Shown: positions 35,143-44,634, counted from the stretch's first letter. The stretch: DNA of 64,000 nt from Paenibacillus oleatilyticus (GCF_018998565.1 NZ_JAHNZO010000001.1:387774-451773); one strand, 5' to 3'. Notes: generated by a model not told the origin, from the letters alone. A program made the numbers and translations.

Positions 35143-36099
35143 TCAGGATCGCGCTCCCCGTTTGTTATACCCGTTGACCATGACCACGTCGACGAACGGC
35201 CGAATCCGGTCCATGATGCGCCGTCCTTTGAACTCCTCGTCTCCGTCCTTGCTGGTGAAGCTGAAATGCTTCTCCAACGCGTCCAAATCGTGATTGGACG
35301 TGAAAAACGTCGGTTTGCGGTTCATCCGGTAGTTCAGAATCGCCCCCATCACATGGTCGCGAAGCCACGGATTCAAATTCTCCGCCCCGATATCGTCGAA
35401 GACGAGCAGGTCCGTTTCCTTCAGCACATCGATCGTTTCCTTCAGCTTAAGCGGATCTTGGAACATCGTTTTCAGATCCTCGGCAAAATCCGGCATGTAC
35501 ACAATCGCCCCGCTGTAGCCTTCTTTTGCCAGCTCATAAAGCAAATAGCACATCAGAAACGTCTTGCCTGTTCCGAAGTTACCGGCTAAATAGAGGCCCG
35601 TTGGCTGAAGCCCCTGTTGACGAATAGTTACAATATATTGCATAATCCGGCCGACCGCTTCTTCCCGGTCCGGATCTTTATCGAAAATTTCGAGCGACGA
35701 GTACCCTTGGGACAGCGCCCGCTCGTCCACATAGAAGCTCCGAATCCGGCTTCGTACCGCGTCCTGCGTCGATTTGGCGATAAATTTCTTGCATGCGACC
35801 TTCTGGTCGTACACCCGGGTCCAATCTTCTCCGGGTTCGACGTTAAGCAACGTGTAATGACCTTCCATATCGTTCGGGCATCGATCCAGTCCCGGGCAAT
35901 TGTTGCAATTGTTATATTCCTTAATATATTGGTGCAGCTTGTTCAAATTCAGCTTGATCGTCTGGCTGTCGAGCTCCGGGTGTTTGGCTCTCAGCTTGAC
36001 GATCAGCGGATCGGACGCAACTTCCCGCACCTTATTTTCCGCCTGCTGCAGCAACTGACGGCCCTGGCCGCCCCGCAAAAGTTCCCCAAGCGACTCCAT
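35143..36099 (-). CDS. dnaI: Primosomal helicase loader DnaI
   Basis: 318 aa. N-terminal zinc region (CNNCPGLDRCPND) that contacts the replicative helicase, then an AAA+ domain with Walker A GNFGTGKT, Walker B LLVFDDIGAE and the SNHDL sensor region. Loads the replicative helicase on DNA with DnaB and DnaD. ATG 36099 is chosen, 8 bases after GGGGAGG; an in-frame GTG overlaps that site. Downstream of dnaB as in other Bacillales. Confidence 0.95.
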   Translation of the reverse strand: MESLGELLRGGQGRQLLQQAENKVREVASDPLIVKLRAKHPELDSQTIKLNLNKLHQYIKEYNNCNNCPGLDRCPNDMEGHYTLLNVEPGEDWTRVYDQKVACKKFIAKSTQDAVRSRIRSFYVDERALSQGYSSLEIFDKDPDREEAVGRIMQYIVTIRQQGLQPTGLYLAGNFGTGKTFLMCYLLYELAKEGYSGAIVYMPDFAEDLKTMFQDPLKLKETIDVLKETDLLVFDDIGAENLNPWLRDHVMGAILNYRMNRKPTFFTSNHDLDALEKHFSFTSKDGDEEFKGRRIMDRIRPFVDVVMVNGYNKRGARS

Positions 36100-36187
36100 C
36101 CGCTGCACCTCCCCATTGATTGCCAGCCGTGCATCGCTGACGCTTCTCTAGTATGATTGCGTCCTCTCCAGTCCTCTCTCAGGACTT

Positions 36188-37687
36188 CTATAGCTTGCCG
36201 TCGAGCTGCTGCGCCATTTTACGGAGCGCTTCCCGCTCGGCGGAAGACAGCGTTTTGGCTGCCGGCGTATCCTTGACGATCGGAATGACCGGCTTCTGCC
36301 GCCCCCGGCCTCCCCGGGCCGGAGCGCTCGTACCGCTTGCGCCTGCGCTGCGGCGCGTCCGCTGCTGCTCCTGAAACTTCATTTGCTCGCGGATGTACTG
36401 AACCGCTTCTTCGAACGTATTGACCTGCTTGGCCAGCATGTCCGTGACGCTGAACTCGATGGACGCTCTCGACCAGGAACGCTTATTGACATACATGTAA
36501 TGAATCAGCACATTCATAACTTCCTCGCGCAGGCCGTAGTTCAAATCGACCTTGGCCAGCGTATCAAGCAGCCCGTCCGGGATCGAGCCTTGGCTGAAAA
36601 TCTTCTCCAGCAAAAACGTATACGGCTCATTGCGCAAAATGTAGTTGTATTGGTGCTGGTTGCATTCCCCTTGAAACAGGTCGGGCACTTCGAGGTAATA
36701 TTCCATCTCGACGATCTTGTCTCCCGTCGGTGCCGGACTCTCGCTTGCGCGTTCCGCCTCGCCGGTTTTGTCCGCAATCCTCGCCATATACCGCGTCCGC
36801 TCTTCGGTCCGCTTTTTGTCCTGCCGGAACACTTGGTTCGCCTTGTGCTGCAGCAGCTCGAGCATAATCCGTCCGTCCTCGTCGAACACGCCGTCTTCGT
36901 CCAAGAGCCGGCACACGTCGGTCAGGAACAGGTTGTACTTTTTCGCCACAAAATTGATCGTCGCCAGCTGCTCCGGCTCGTATTTGAGCCGCTCCACGAA
37001 GTCCCGGTTTACCGACTCCCGCGGGAAATGCATAATGATCTCCGCATATTGGTAACCCTTGTATATGACCTCCGGCTTCGCTTCGGCAGGCTTGGCCGCC
37101 GCCGATTCGAAGAACGCCTTCTCCAGCTCGTGATCGATCACCTGCGTGTTCAGACGGAACAGCTCGTAGAACGGAACGGACAAATTTTCGGTATTGGCGT
37201 CCGCCATTTCCTTCGCTTCCGGCAGCACCAGCTCGTCCCGCAGCGCAAACACCGCATATTTGCCGACCTTGTCCCGCAGCAGCAGCGTCAAATGCTGATT
37301 CCGGAAAAATTCCGTCGGCGGCAGCGGCGCAAACAGCGTGTACTCATACACATAATCGTCCGAAGCGGCCGCAAACCGGCGCGATGTCTTGAGCAGTCCC
37401 ACTGCTTCCAGCCTTGAAGTCTGCTCGATGAACAGCTTCCGGCCGTTCTCGCTCGCTTCCAGCTCCAGCGCCAGAAACAGCTTGCGCTGCTGCTCCATCG
37501 CCGAATGCCCGACTTTGTCCGCAGGCAGCTGCTGGAACAGCGTCATGTATACGCTGACGGCGTAAGCGCCGATCATCGGCTGATACACCGCGGCCATCAT
37601 CTTATAATCCAAGCTGCTCAAAGCGAAATCCCGCACGACATAGAAACGGTGATATTCGGAAAAATGCAGCAAATTCGTTATCCGCAT
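36188..37687 (-). CDS. dnaB: Replication initiation / membrane attachment protein DnaB
   Basis: 499 aa, Bacillus-type DnaB (not the helicase). N-terminal winged-helix part (FALSSLDYKMMAAVYQPMIGAYAVSVYMTL), a DnaD-like C-terminal domain (about 395-450, YGLREEVMNVLIHYMYVNK) and a basic Ala/Pro-rich tail. It recruits the helicase with DnaD and DnaI. 88 bases upstream of dnaI. GGAG lies 10 bases before the start. Confidence 0.93.
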   Translation of the reverse strand: MRITNLLHFSEYHRFYVVRDFALSSLDYKMMAAVYQPMIGAYAVSVYMTLFQQLPADKVGHSAMEQQRKLFLALELEASENGRKLFIEQTSRLEAVGLLKTSRRFAAASDDYVYEYTLFAPLPPTEFFRNQHLTLLLRDKVGKYAVFALRDELVLPEAKEMADANTENLSVPFYELFRLNTQVIDHELEKAFFESAAAKPAEAKPEVIYKGYQYAEIIMHFPRESVNRDFVERLKYEPEQLATINFVAKKYNLFLTDVCRLLDEDGVFDEDGRIMLELLQHKANQVFRQDKKRTEERTRYMARIADKTGEAERASESPAPTGDKIVEMEYYLEVPDLFQGECNQHQYNYILRNEPYTFLLEKIFSQGSIPDGLLDTLAKVDLNYGLREEVMNVLIHYMYVNKRSWSRASIEFSVTDMLAKQVNTFEEAVQYIREQMKFQEQQRTRRSAGASGTSAPARGGRGRQKPVIPIVKDTPAAKTLSSAEREALRKMAQQLDGKL

Positions 37688-37820
37688 TCAGTCAAAACTC
37701 CATCCGTAATTCAAGTGTTTACCCTCCATTTTATCACACAAATCGACAAAGAGGATAGGAGGAAAAAGCAGGCTTTTTGGGGTTGGCAGAGGTAGTTTTT
37801 GATGGGGCGAGGATTAGGGA

Positions 37821-37949
37821 GTTTCGCTGCGAGTCGTGCTGACTGCCTCCGGCCGCTCTTAAAATCGGATTCTATTTAACTTACCTTGCGGTAAGAATCC
37901 GATTTTAAAGGCGGCACGTAGACTCTCCGGCAGTCACACGACTCTCCGC
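37821..37949. repeat. Nested palindromic repeat, copy A
   Basis: Outer arms GAGTCGTG-C-TGACTGCC (37831-37847) and GGCAGTCACACGACTC (37929-37944). Conserved linkers follow: CTCCGGCCGCTCTT on the left and AAAGGCGGCACGTAGACTC on the right, themselves pairing through CCGC/GCGG. Inner arms are TTAAAATCGGATTC and GAATCCGATTTTAA, with a TTACC-TTGC-GGTAA tip. A second copy near 48.9-49.06 kb keeps the linkers but has different arms that still pair. No ORF fits. It fills most of the 364-base gap between dnaB and the yuiB-like gene. Confidence 0.85.
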
Positions 37950-38051
37950 TCCACACCCCGTTCCCCCATAAAAAACATAGGCCCTGCCAAACGGCAGAGC
38001 CTGCTTTGAAAAGAGTAAGAAAAACAAAACCCAAAACCAAAAAACCAAAAA

Positions 38052-38336
38052 CTAAAACATTTTGAAGCCTTTTTGACGCAAGGATTTGATCGTAGAACCG
38101 CTGAGGATGGCGCCGATCAGGCCGCCGATGGCAGGGACGTAATCGGCGACGGAATATTCGGCCAGGTTCGAAGCGAGCGAGCCGGTGCCCCAGCCCCAAT
38201 AAATGACCAGGCCGATCATGAGCGCTATATATCCGTAAATGGGGAACCAAGTCGTTTTCATAAGCATGTTTAGAATGAAACCGAGCCCGAAAAACAGCAC
38301 GAACAGCAGCACGGTTACAATGATCAATTGCAGCAA
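38052..38336 (-). CDS. yuiB: YuiB-like membrane protein
   Basis: 94 aa, two or three membrane helices. The start LLFVLFFGLGFILNMLMKTTWFP matches the B. subtilis YuiB pattern. TTG start with AAGGAG 9 bases upstream. In B. subtilis yuiB is next to yumB (NADH dehydrogenase) and yumC; here the same partners lie a few kilobases away, which supports the call. Confidence 0.75.
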   Translation of the reverse strand: MLQLIIVTVLLFVLFFGLGFILNMLMKTTWFPIYGYIALMIGLVIYWGWGTGSLASNLAEYSVADYVPAIGGLIGAILSGSTIKSLRQKGFKMF

Positions 38337-38437
38337 GGCGGACAGCTCCTTTCCATATGCCTATATTGTATAAAAAAACAAAGGCGCGGTAAAGTGAGCC
38401 GTTGTGAACGATATATGAAAAAAATCACAGGCGCGAG

Positions 38438-38542
38438 CTACAAAAGAGAACAAACAAAACGGTACCAGCCGACCGCCGCGATCCAAAACGGGATGCTGAT
38501 AAGCGTCCCCGTCAAAATGCCTAGCGCTAACCGGTTTGTCAT
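38438..38542 (-). CDS. Predicted 34-aa membrane peptide
   Basis: MTNRLALGILTGTLISIPFW then IAAVGWYRFVCSLL: one hydrophobic helix with short basic ends. A strong AAAGGAGGCG site lies 6 bases before the ATG, which is the main reason to believe it. About 100 bases upstream of yuiB in the same direction. Not matched to a family. Confidence 0.5.
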   Translation of the reverse strand: MTNRLALGILTGTLISIPFWIAAVGWYRFVCSLL

Positions 38543-38651
38543 GACGGACGCCTCCTTTAACAGGTACATCGGCATACGGGCTCCGAATTATAATAGTATT
38601 TTTCCGGGAAGCTGTTCACAAAAAGTTTGCCGTTTCGTCACGCGGCGGCAT

Positions 38652-38680
38652 TTGCCCTTTGCGGCCGATTTCGCTACAAT
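38652..38680 (+). promoter_or_regulatory. hemQ: hemQ promoter
   Basis: TTGCCC, 17-base spacer, TACAAT, 54 bases before the hemQ start. Confidence 0.6.
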
Positions 38681-38734
38681 AAAACAAGCAGCTGGCAGCA
38701 GTGCCCATTTTGAAGGAATAGGGAGTGTCCGTTA

Positions 38735-39481
38735 ATGAGTGAAGTCGTACATCCATTGGATGGCTGGTATAGCTTGCATGATTTCCGTGCAATCGATTGG
38801 AACGCCTGGAAAAGCTTGACCGCTCAAGAAAGAGCGCGCGCCGAGGACGAGCTGTACACCCTGCTCGGCAAATACCAAAGCACCGAGGACCAAAAGCAGG
38901 GCAGCACCGCCTTTTATTCCATTGTCGGACAAAAAGCCGATTTCGTCTTCATGCATCTGCGTGAGACATTGGAAGAATTAAACGAGCTGGAAACCGAATT
39001 TAACAAAACCATGTTCGCGCAAGTGACGATTCCGACGTACTCTTACGTCTCCGTAGTCGAGCTCGGCGCTTATATGGCCAAGCCAGGAACCGATCCGATG
39101 CAGGACCCGGATGTCGTGGCGCGTCTGAAACCGATCCTGCCGAAAGCGGGACATATTTGCTTCTACCCGATGAACAAGAAGCGCGAGGGCAATGACAACT
39201 GGTATATGCTGCCTGCCGAAGAGCGCCGCAACTTTATGCGCGGACACGGTATGATCGGCCGCAATTACGCCGGCAAAGTGAAGCAAATCATCGGTGGCTC
39301 CATCGGTCTGGACGATTGGGAATGGGGCGTTACGCTGTTCGCGGACGATGCGCTGCAATTCAAGAGAATCGTTCATGAAATGCGCTTTGACGAAACGAGC
39401 GCCCGCTTCGGGGAGTTCGGCGATTTCTATGTCGGCAACTTGCTGAATCAAGAGAAAATGGCTTCGATGCTGAAGCTGTAA
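38735..39481 (+). CDS. hemQ: Coproheme decarboxylase HemQ/ChdC
   Basis: 248 aa. Last step of the coproporphyrin-dependent haem pathway of Gram-positives: oxidative decarboxylation of Fe-coproporphyrin III to haem b. The catalytic Tyr is Y144 in [10 protein letters not shown], and the axial His is H171 in [18 protein letters not shown]. Normal length. GGGAG before the ATG. Monocistronic. Confidence 0.97.
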   Translation: MSEVVHPLDGWYSLHDFRAIDWNAWKSLTAQERARAEDELYTLLGKYQSTEDQKQGSTAFYSIVGQKADFVFMHLRETLEELNELETEFNKTMFAQVTIPTYSYVSVVELGAYMAKPGTDPMQDPDVVARLKPILPKAGHICFYPMNKKREGNDNWYMLPAEERRNFMRGHGMIGRNYAGKVKQIIGGSIGLDDWEWGVTLFADDALQFKRIVHEMRFDETSARFGEFGDFYVGNLLNQEKMASMLKL

Positions 39482-39495
39482 CGGGCCAACCCGCC

Positions 39496-39545
39496 GAAAA
39501 AACCCTTGCTGCCATTCGCCGAAACGAAAGCTGCAAGGGTTTGCT
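39496..39545. terminator. Terminator between hemQ and the 85-aa gene
   Basis: AAACCCTTGC ... GCAAGGGTTT; the T run (six) is on the minus strand, so it ends the minus-strand operon and perhaps hemQ as well. Confidence 0.7.
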
Positions 39546-39548
39546 CAT

Positions 39549-39806
39549 TTATTCGTCGTCTTCATCCAAGAGCTCCAGCTCTTTGCGCCGCAAGTACTCT
39601 TCCGTGTCCCGGTCGCGCTGCCGCGATTTTTCCTTCAGCCGTTCAATAGCCGGAAGAATGAGAATGTCGATTTCTTTCTGCACGATATACGACAGGTCGT
39701 AACGGTTCTGCGATTCGAGGTAATGACCTACATCGAGAAGAGCATTGTACCGGTCAAGCTCCTCCCGGGTCAGCAGTCCCCGAACCTGTATGCTACAATT
39801 GCGCAT
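39549..39806 (-). CDS. Small charged helical protein of unknown function
   Basis: 85 aa, mostly helical and strongly charged (KEKSRQRDRDTEEYLRRKELELLDEDDE tail split by register). Starts 4 bases after the NADH dehydrogenase stop, so cotranscribed. The ribosome site AAAGG is weak, which suggests coupling. Not recognised. Confidence 0.6.
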   Translation of the reverse strand: MRNCSIQVRGLLTREELDRYNALLDVGHYLESQNRYDLSYIVQKEIDILILPAIERLKEKSRQRDRDTEEYLRRKELELLDEDDE

Positions 39807-39810
39807 CGGA

Positions 39811-41001
39811 TTAGAATCGGCCTTTCTTCAACACAAGCGGTATACCGCCGATGATGTACAAGTAGCGAAGGTCGATGAGCTTTTTCATCACGGCTGCGGT
39901 ACCGCCCTTAATTTTCTTGGAGCCGACGATCCCGATCGCTTCGCCGCGTCCGAGAGAAGCTACGGTGCCTTTCGGCTTATACTCGAACTTTTTCAGTTCG
40001 GAGCCGCGGATTTGCGCTACGAGATTGTGCGCGCACACATCGGCTTGCTGCATCGAGATTTGCGCCGTTGGCGGATATGGACGTCCTTCCGGGCTCATCA
40101 CGATCGAGCAGTCGCCGAGCACGTATACGTTGTCGTGCCCTGGAGCGTGCAGCGTATCGTCGACCTTGATGCGGCCGCGCATCGTCTCGAAGCCGGCTTC
40201 CTCCAGCATATGGTTGCCGCGAATGCCGCCGGTCCAGATGACGGTAGCGGATTTGATCTCTTCACCGGTTGCAAGCACGACGCCGTCCGGAGTGCACTCT
40301 TTGATCGCGGTCGCGATTTTGAACGTGACGCCTTTGTTCTTCAGTACGTTCATCGCATACTCGACAAGCTCGGGGTCAAAGCCCGGAAGCGCCGTCGGAG
40401 CCGCTTCGATGTTATATATTTTTACGAGGGATGGGTCCACGTCGAATTCTTTGCACAGTTCCGGAATCCGATCGGCCAGTTCACCGACAAACTCGATCCC
40501 GGTGAACCCGGCGCCGCCGACAACGAAGGTCAGATAGTCCGTACGGGAAGGCTCGCGCTTGAACTTCGCGAATTGGTACTCCACGTGCTCGCGAATGAAG
40601 CGGACGCTATTGATGGAGCGAATATTCATCGCATATTCTTTCAGCCCCGGAATGCCGAACGTTTCCGGTTCGCCGCCCAGGCCGATGACCAAGTAATCGT
40701 AAGAGAGCGTGCCCTCTTCCAGAATGACTTTTTTCTCTTGCGGCCGAATTTGAACGACGGTCGATTTCACGAAATCGATCTTGAACTCGTCGATCAGCTT
40801 CAGAATGTTCACGCGTGCATTTTCGGGATTATCCGTCCCTGCCGCGGGCATATGCAGATGGGTCGTAATGTAATGATAGTCGTGTTTGTTTACGAGCGTG
40901 ACGTCAGCTTCATTATAATTCAGCTCTTTTTGCAACCGAATAGCCGTTACGATCCCGCCGTAGCCTGCACCTAAAATGACTATTCTTGGAATTCGACTCA
41001 T
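39811..41001 (-). CDS. Type II NADH dehydrogenase (YumB-like)
   Basis: 396 aa flavoprotein. FAD motif IVILGAGYGGIVTAIRLQ, NAD motif FVVGGAGFTGIEFVGELAD, and the C-terminal FAD contact NVYVLGDCSIV ... PPTAQISMQQA. The C-terminus has an amphipathic tail for membrane binding. Transfers electrons from NADH to menaquinone without proton pumping. GGAAGGGAT before the ATG. Near yumC and yuiB as in B. subtilis. Confidence 0.92.
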   Translation of the reverse strand: MSRIPRIVILGAGYGGIVTAIRLQKELNYNEADVTLVNKHDYHYITTHLHMPAAGTDNPENARVNILKLIDEFKIDFVKSTVVQIRPQEKKVILEEGTLSYDYLVIGLGGEPETFGIPGLKEYAMNIRSINSVRFIREHVEYQFAKFKREPSRTDYLTFVVGGAGFTGIEFVGELADRIPELCKEFDVDPSLVKIYNIEAAPTALPGFDPELVEYAMNVLKNKGVTFKIATAIKECTPDGVVLATGEEIKSATVIWTGGIRGNHMLEEAGFETMRGRIKVDDTLHAPGHDNVYVLGDCSIVMSPEGRPYPPTAQISMQQADVCAHNLVAQIRGSELKKFEYKPKGTVASLGRGEAIGIVGSKKIKGGTAAVMKKLIDLRYLYIIGGIPLVLKKGRF

Positions 41002-41148
41002 GGTTCTATCCCTTCCATCACATATTTTTCTATATAGTATATGAGTTTGAAAACTGTTTGTGAAAAATTACACAAGCGACGCCGAAAAATGGTTTTTCTT
41101 CCTACAGGGTTCCCTCCGGCGTTTGAAAATATAAGCAAATGATGTGTA

Positions 41149-41176
41149 TTTATACCAACAGTTTTAACCAATTCAA
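41149..41176 (-). promoter_or_regulatory. Promoter of the NADH dehydrogenase gene
   Basis: Minus strand TTGAAT, 16-base spacer, TATAAA, about 150 bases upstream of the start, leaving a long leader. Confidence 0.55.
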
Positions 41177-41421
41177 ATGCAATAATATAATGATACGAAG
41201 CAAATAGCAAGTTTTATTTTGGTTAAAAACCCAGGAAAATCGCCAGACTAACGATGGTATCCCTTCGACTCCTTCGGCTGCTGCCTATTGCCATATAAAA
41301 ACTTTATCAGGCTAATTAATTATATTACTCATTGAAAAGTCTAATTTATATTTTCAATGCCGTAGCCGTACGATTATAATTAGAATGGACCTTACTATGT
41401 TTCGGAGGTGTTTGACCCACC
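41177..41421 (+). promoter_or_regulatory. yumC: Upstream region and promoter of yumC
   Basis: AT-rich. A -10 TATAAT lies at 41375-41380 with TTCAAT (16-base spacing) or TTTTCA (18) as -35. Apart from this and the divergent NADH dehydrogenase promoter, the 420-base gap holds nothing I can name. Confidence 0.5.
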
Positions 41422-42408
41422 ATGAGCAGCGAAATCGTCGACATTATTATCGTGGGCGGCGGCCCGGCAGGGATGTTTGCGGCGTTTTACGGAGGAATGC
41501 GCCAAGCTTCCGTTAAATTGATTGAAAGCATGCCACAACTGGGCGGTCAGCTCGCAGCGCTTTATCCGGAAAAATACATCTATGACGTAGCCGGCTTTCC
41601 GAAGGTAACAGCGCAAGAGCTTGTTAATAATTTGGAAGCGCAAATGAAGCATTTCCCGCTTTCCATCTGCCTGGAAGAAAAGGTATTGAAAGTGGAGAAA
41701 AAAGACGAGCGCCTGTTTGAAGTTACGACGGACAAAGGCGTGCATCAATCTAAAGCGGTCATCATTACCGGAGGCGTCGGCGCGTTCGAACCGAGAAAGC
41801 TCGAACTTCCGGAAGCCGCGCAATACGAGAAGAAAAACTTGCACTACTTCGTCAGCGACCTTCACCGTTTCGCAGGCCAAAAGGTACTGATCAGCGGCGG
41901 AGGCGATTCTGCGGTAGACTGGGCGCTGATGCTGGAACCAATCGCGGAGAAAGTAACGCTGATTCACCGCCGCGACAAATTCCGGGCTCATGAGCACAGC
42001 GTCGAGAATCTGATGAAGTCCAAGGTGGAAGTTATCACTCCGACGGAAATCAGGAAGCTCGAAGGCCGCGACCAAATCGAGAAAGTCACGCTGGCCGACT
42101 GCAAGTCAGGCGAAGAACGCGTCATCGATGTCGATGCCGTGATCATCAACTTCGGCTTCGTCTCCTCCCTCGGCCCGATCGCCGAATGGGGATTGAACAT
42201 CGACAACGGCTCCATTGTCGTCGACTCGCGGATGGAAACCAGCATTCCGGGCATTTTCGCTGCCGGCGACATTACGACGTACCCCGGCAAGCTGAAGCTC
42301 ATCGCCGTCGGTTTCGGCGAAGCGCCGACCGCCATCAACAACGCGAAGGTGTACATCGATCCGACAGCCAAGCTGTCCCCAGGCCACAGCAGCAATATGA
42401 AATTGTAA
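41422..42408 (+). CDS. yumC: Ferredoxin/flavodoxin-NADP+ reductase, YumC type
   Basis: 328 aa thioredoxin-reductase-like flavoprotein lacking the CxxC disulfide, which marks the YumC class. FAD motif [23 protein letters not shown] motif [15 protein letters not shown], and C-terminal [32 protein letters not shown] before the ATG. Confidence 0.95.
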   Translation: MSSEIVDIIIVGGGPAGMFAAFYGGMRQASVKLIESMPQLGGQLAALYPEKYIYDVAGFPKVTAQELVNNLEAQMKHFPLSICLEEKVLKVEKKDERLFEVTTDKGVHQSKAVIITGGVGAFEPRKLELPEAAQYEKKNLHYFVSDLHRFAGQKVLISGGGDSAVDWALMLEPIAEKVTLIHRRDKFRAHEHSVENLMKSKVEVITPTEIRKLEGRDQIEKVTLADCKSGEERVIDVDAVIINFGFVSSLGPIAEWGLNIDNGSIVVDSRMETSIPGIFAAGDITTYPGKLKLIAVGFGEAPTAINNAKVYIDPTAKLSPGHSSNMKL

Positions 42409-42439
42409 AAAAACTTTCATCTATATAGGCTTTAACGGA

Positions 42440-42481
42440 AAGATCGCTCTGCTCCCACAAGACAAGAGCGATCTTTTTTAT
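42440..42481 (+). terminator. yumC terminator
   Basis: AGATCGCTCT ... AGAGCGATCT followed by TTTTTT. Confidence 0.85.
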
Positions 42482-42499
42482 TATTAAACAGCACATGTC

Positions 42500-43115
42500 C
42501 TATCGAATCAAATACCCCTTAATCCCGGAAAACGTAATTCCCTGAATGAATTTTTTCTGGGTGAAGAAAAACAATATCACGACGGGAATCGTCATCATCG
42601 TAGCGACCGCCATCATGAGCCCCCACTCCGAGCCTTTCTGATTCTGAAACTGCTAAAGCCCGAGCGACATCGTATACGAAGCCTCGTTCGTCAAGTAGAG
42701 CAACGGACCGATAAAATCCGTCCAACTGTTCATAAATTGAAACAGTGCAACCGATAAAACGGCAGGCTTGGCTAACGGAAGAATCACTTTCCAATAAATC
42801 GTGAATTCGTGCGCCGCGTCGTAATAATCCTGCGAAATATCCTGCAAGCCGGCCAAATAGATGACCACGGCCTGACCGATTCCCCACAAAGACATCAGGC
42901 TGAGCTTCCCAGCCAGCATGCCGTTCAGCAAGCCAAAATGAGGTTTCAGCAGCCACATCCACAAGACGGTCAGAGCGACCTGGGGAACCAGCGTCGGCAA
43001 AAAATAGAGCATCCGGTAAATGGCCATCCCTTTTACCTTCTCGTTCAAAAACAAAGTGTACGTCTTTGTTTCGGCATCGTAGATCCGCTCCTTCTTCTTA
43101 TCTGCTCATTCTACT
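42500..43115 (-). pseudogene. Fused remnant of two sugar ABC permeases (MalF-type and MalG-type)
   Basis: One frame reads FLNEKVKGMAIYRMLYFLPTLVPQVALTVLWMW ... SLWGIGQAVVIYLAGLQDI, typical of the MalF/UgpA class. It passes in the EAA loop into EFTIYWKVILPLAKPAVLSVALFQFMNSWTDFIGPLLYL and ends FIQGITFSGIKGYLIR, typical of the MalG/UgpE class. A TAG at 42653-42655 interrupts TMSLGL/QFQNQK. A deletion from inside one permease gene into the next, both cut in the EAA loop, explains the fusion. There is no intact start, binding protein or ATPase nearby. Confidence 0.8.
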
Positions 43116-43336
43116 AGCCCGATCCAGAAATGCCCTCCCAACCTATTGACAATAATTCACTTGTTGCATATTACCATTTTTAAGTAGTTTTAGTAATTGA
43201 TGGTAAGGTATAAATATTTTACTAGTTTGTATTACGGTGATTAACAAGAGAAGGGAGGATCATTGTAAAACTGCACTATATGTAAGTATTGCGATGTTCG
43301 GAAAGCGTTAACAATCAGTTATTAGGAGGAAAAGTT

Positions 43337-44542
43337 ATGGATGTTTTTCAAAAATGTACCGATTGGGATTTTGTTAAGTTATTACGTTCCGATCAAATGT
43401 ATCCTTACTTTAAACCCCTACATGAAAAAAATGGATCAGAAGTCGTTTTAGATGGTTTACCCATGATTATGATGGGTTCTAACGATTATCTGGGGTTATC
43501 GCATAATCCGACAGTCATGGCGTCAGCGGCAGAGGCTATCTCTAAATATGGCACTTCATCTTCCGGTTCGAGGCTTTTGAACGGTACTTTGACGCTGCAT
43601 ACCCAGTTGGAAGAGCGATTGGCGACCTTTTTGAAGAAGGATAGGGCGATCGTTTTCTCCACAGGTTACGAGACCAATCTCGGCGCTATTTCGGCCTTGC
43701 TCGGTCGAGGTGATGTGGCGATAATTGATCGTAGCGTTCATGCCTCCATTATTGATGGAATAAGGCTTGGTGTAGGTAAGATGCTTAGGTTTCAGCATAA
43801 TGATATGGATGATCTGGAAAATAAATTGAGGAGCATTCCTAAACACTCCGGTAAGCTCATTATTGTTGACGGCGTGTTTAGCATGGATGGCGATACGGCT
43901 AACTTGAAGGACATAGTCTATTTGAAGCATAAATATCAAGCACGCTTGCTTGTCGATGATGCCCACGGTATTGGAGTACTTGGAAAGAATGGCAGGGGTA
44001 CATGCGAGTATTTCGACGTAGAAGCCGAGACGGATCTTATCACCGGAAGCTTCAGTAAGGCGTTTGGAAGTTTGGGAGGGTTCGTTGCGGGTGACAATGA
44101 TGTCATAGATTATATCCAATATCAAGCAAGAAGTATGATTTTTAGCTCAAGTATGACACCGGCGAGCATAGCGGCTGCAATAAGCTCTCTGGATATCATT
44201 GAGAACGGTGAAGATTTGCGTGCCAAACTGTGGGCGAATACCCGCAAGTTCAGCGAATCGCTCCAGCGTATGGGCTTTGATATCGGCCAGAGTACTACGC
44301 CTATTATTCCAATCCTTATTGGAGATACCCCTAGGACGTTTCATTTTTGGAAACAGCTTCAACAACATGGCGTATTTACGAACCCTATTGTTTCCCCTGC
44401 CGTCCAAGAGGGCAATGAATTAATTCGCACCTCTGTTATGTCGACACACACCACGGCACAACTCGATAACGTTTTGCGCATATTCGAACAGATTGGCACA
44501 AGCTTGAATATCATTAACCCTGGCAGTAGAGCACCAGCTTAA
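43337..44542 (+). CDS. Alpha-oxoamine synthase family PLP enzyme
   Basis: 401 aa, fold type I PLP enzyme of the BioF/Kbl/serine palmitoyltransferase family, which joins an acyl thioester to an amino acid with loss of CO2. Landmarks: SNDYLGLSHNP, GTSSSGSRLLNGT, FSTGYETNLG, LLVDDAHGIGVLG, and the PLP Lys in LITGSFSKAFGSLGG. Met 43337 has AGGAGGA 6 bases upstream; 16 upstream in-frame codons look unlikely. It stands alone, with no bio, tdh or acyl carrier gene near it, and has lower GC than its neighbours, so the substrates are open and transfer is possible. Confidence 0.88.
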   Translation: MDVFQKCTDWDFVKLLRSDQMYPYFKPLHEKNGSEVVLDGLPMIMMGSNDYLGLSHNPTVMASAAEAISKYGTSSSGSRLLNGTLTLHTQLEERLATFLKKDRAIVFSTGYETNLGAISALLGRGDVAIIDRSVHASIIDGIRLGVGKMLRFQHNDMDDLENKLRSIPKHSGKLIIVDGVFSMDGDTANLKDIVYLKHKYQARLLVDDAHGIGVLGKNGRGTCEYFDVEAETDLITGSFSKAFGSLGGFVAGDNDVIDYIQYQARSMIFSSSMTPASIAAAISSLDIIENGEDLRAKLWANTRKFSESLQRMGFDIGQSTTPIIPILIGDTPRTFHFWKQLQQHGVFTNPIVSPAVQEGNELIRTSVMSTHTTAQLDNVLRIFEQIGTSLNIINPGSRAPA

Positions 44543-44578
44543 TTAGAGGAAATACCTACAACATTTGAACATAAGAAG

Positions 44579-44634
44579 AGAGATTTCTTTAGGAGCCTTC
44601 GAACCATCGGGTTTTCTAAAAGAAATCTTTTTTA
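44579..44634 (+). terminator. Terminator of the alpha-oxoamine synthase gene
   Basis: AGATTTCTTT ... AAAGAAATCT followed by TTTTTT. Confidence 0.75.
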
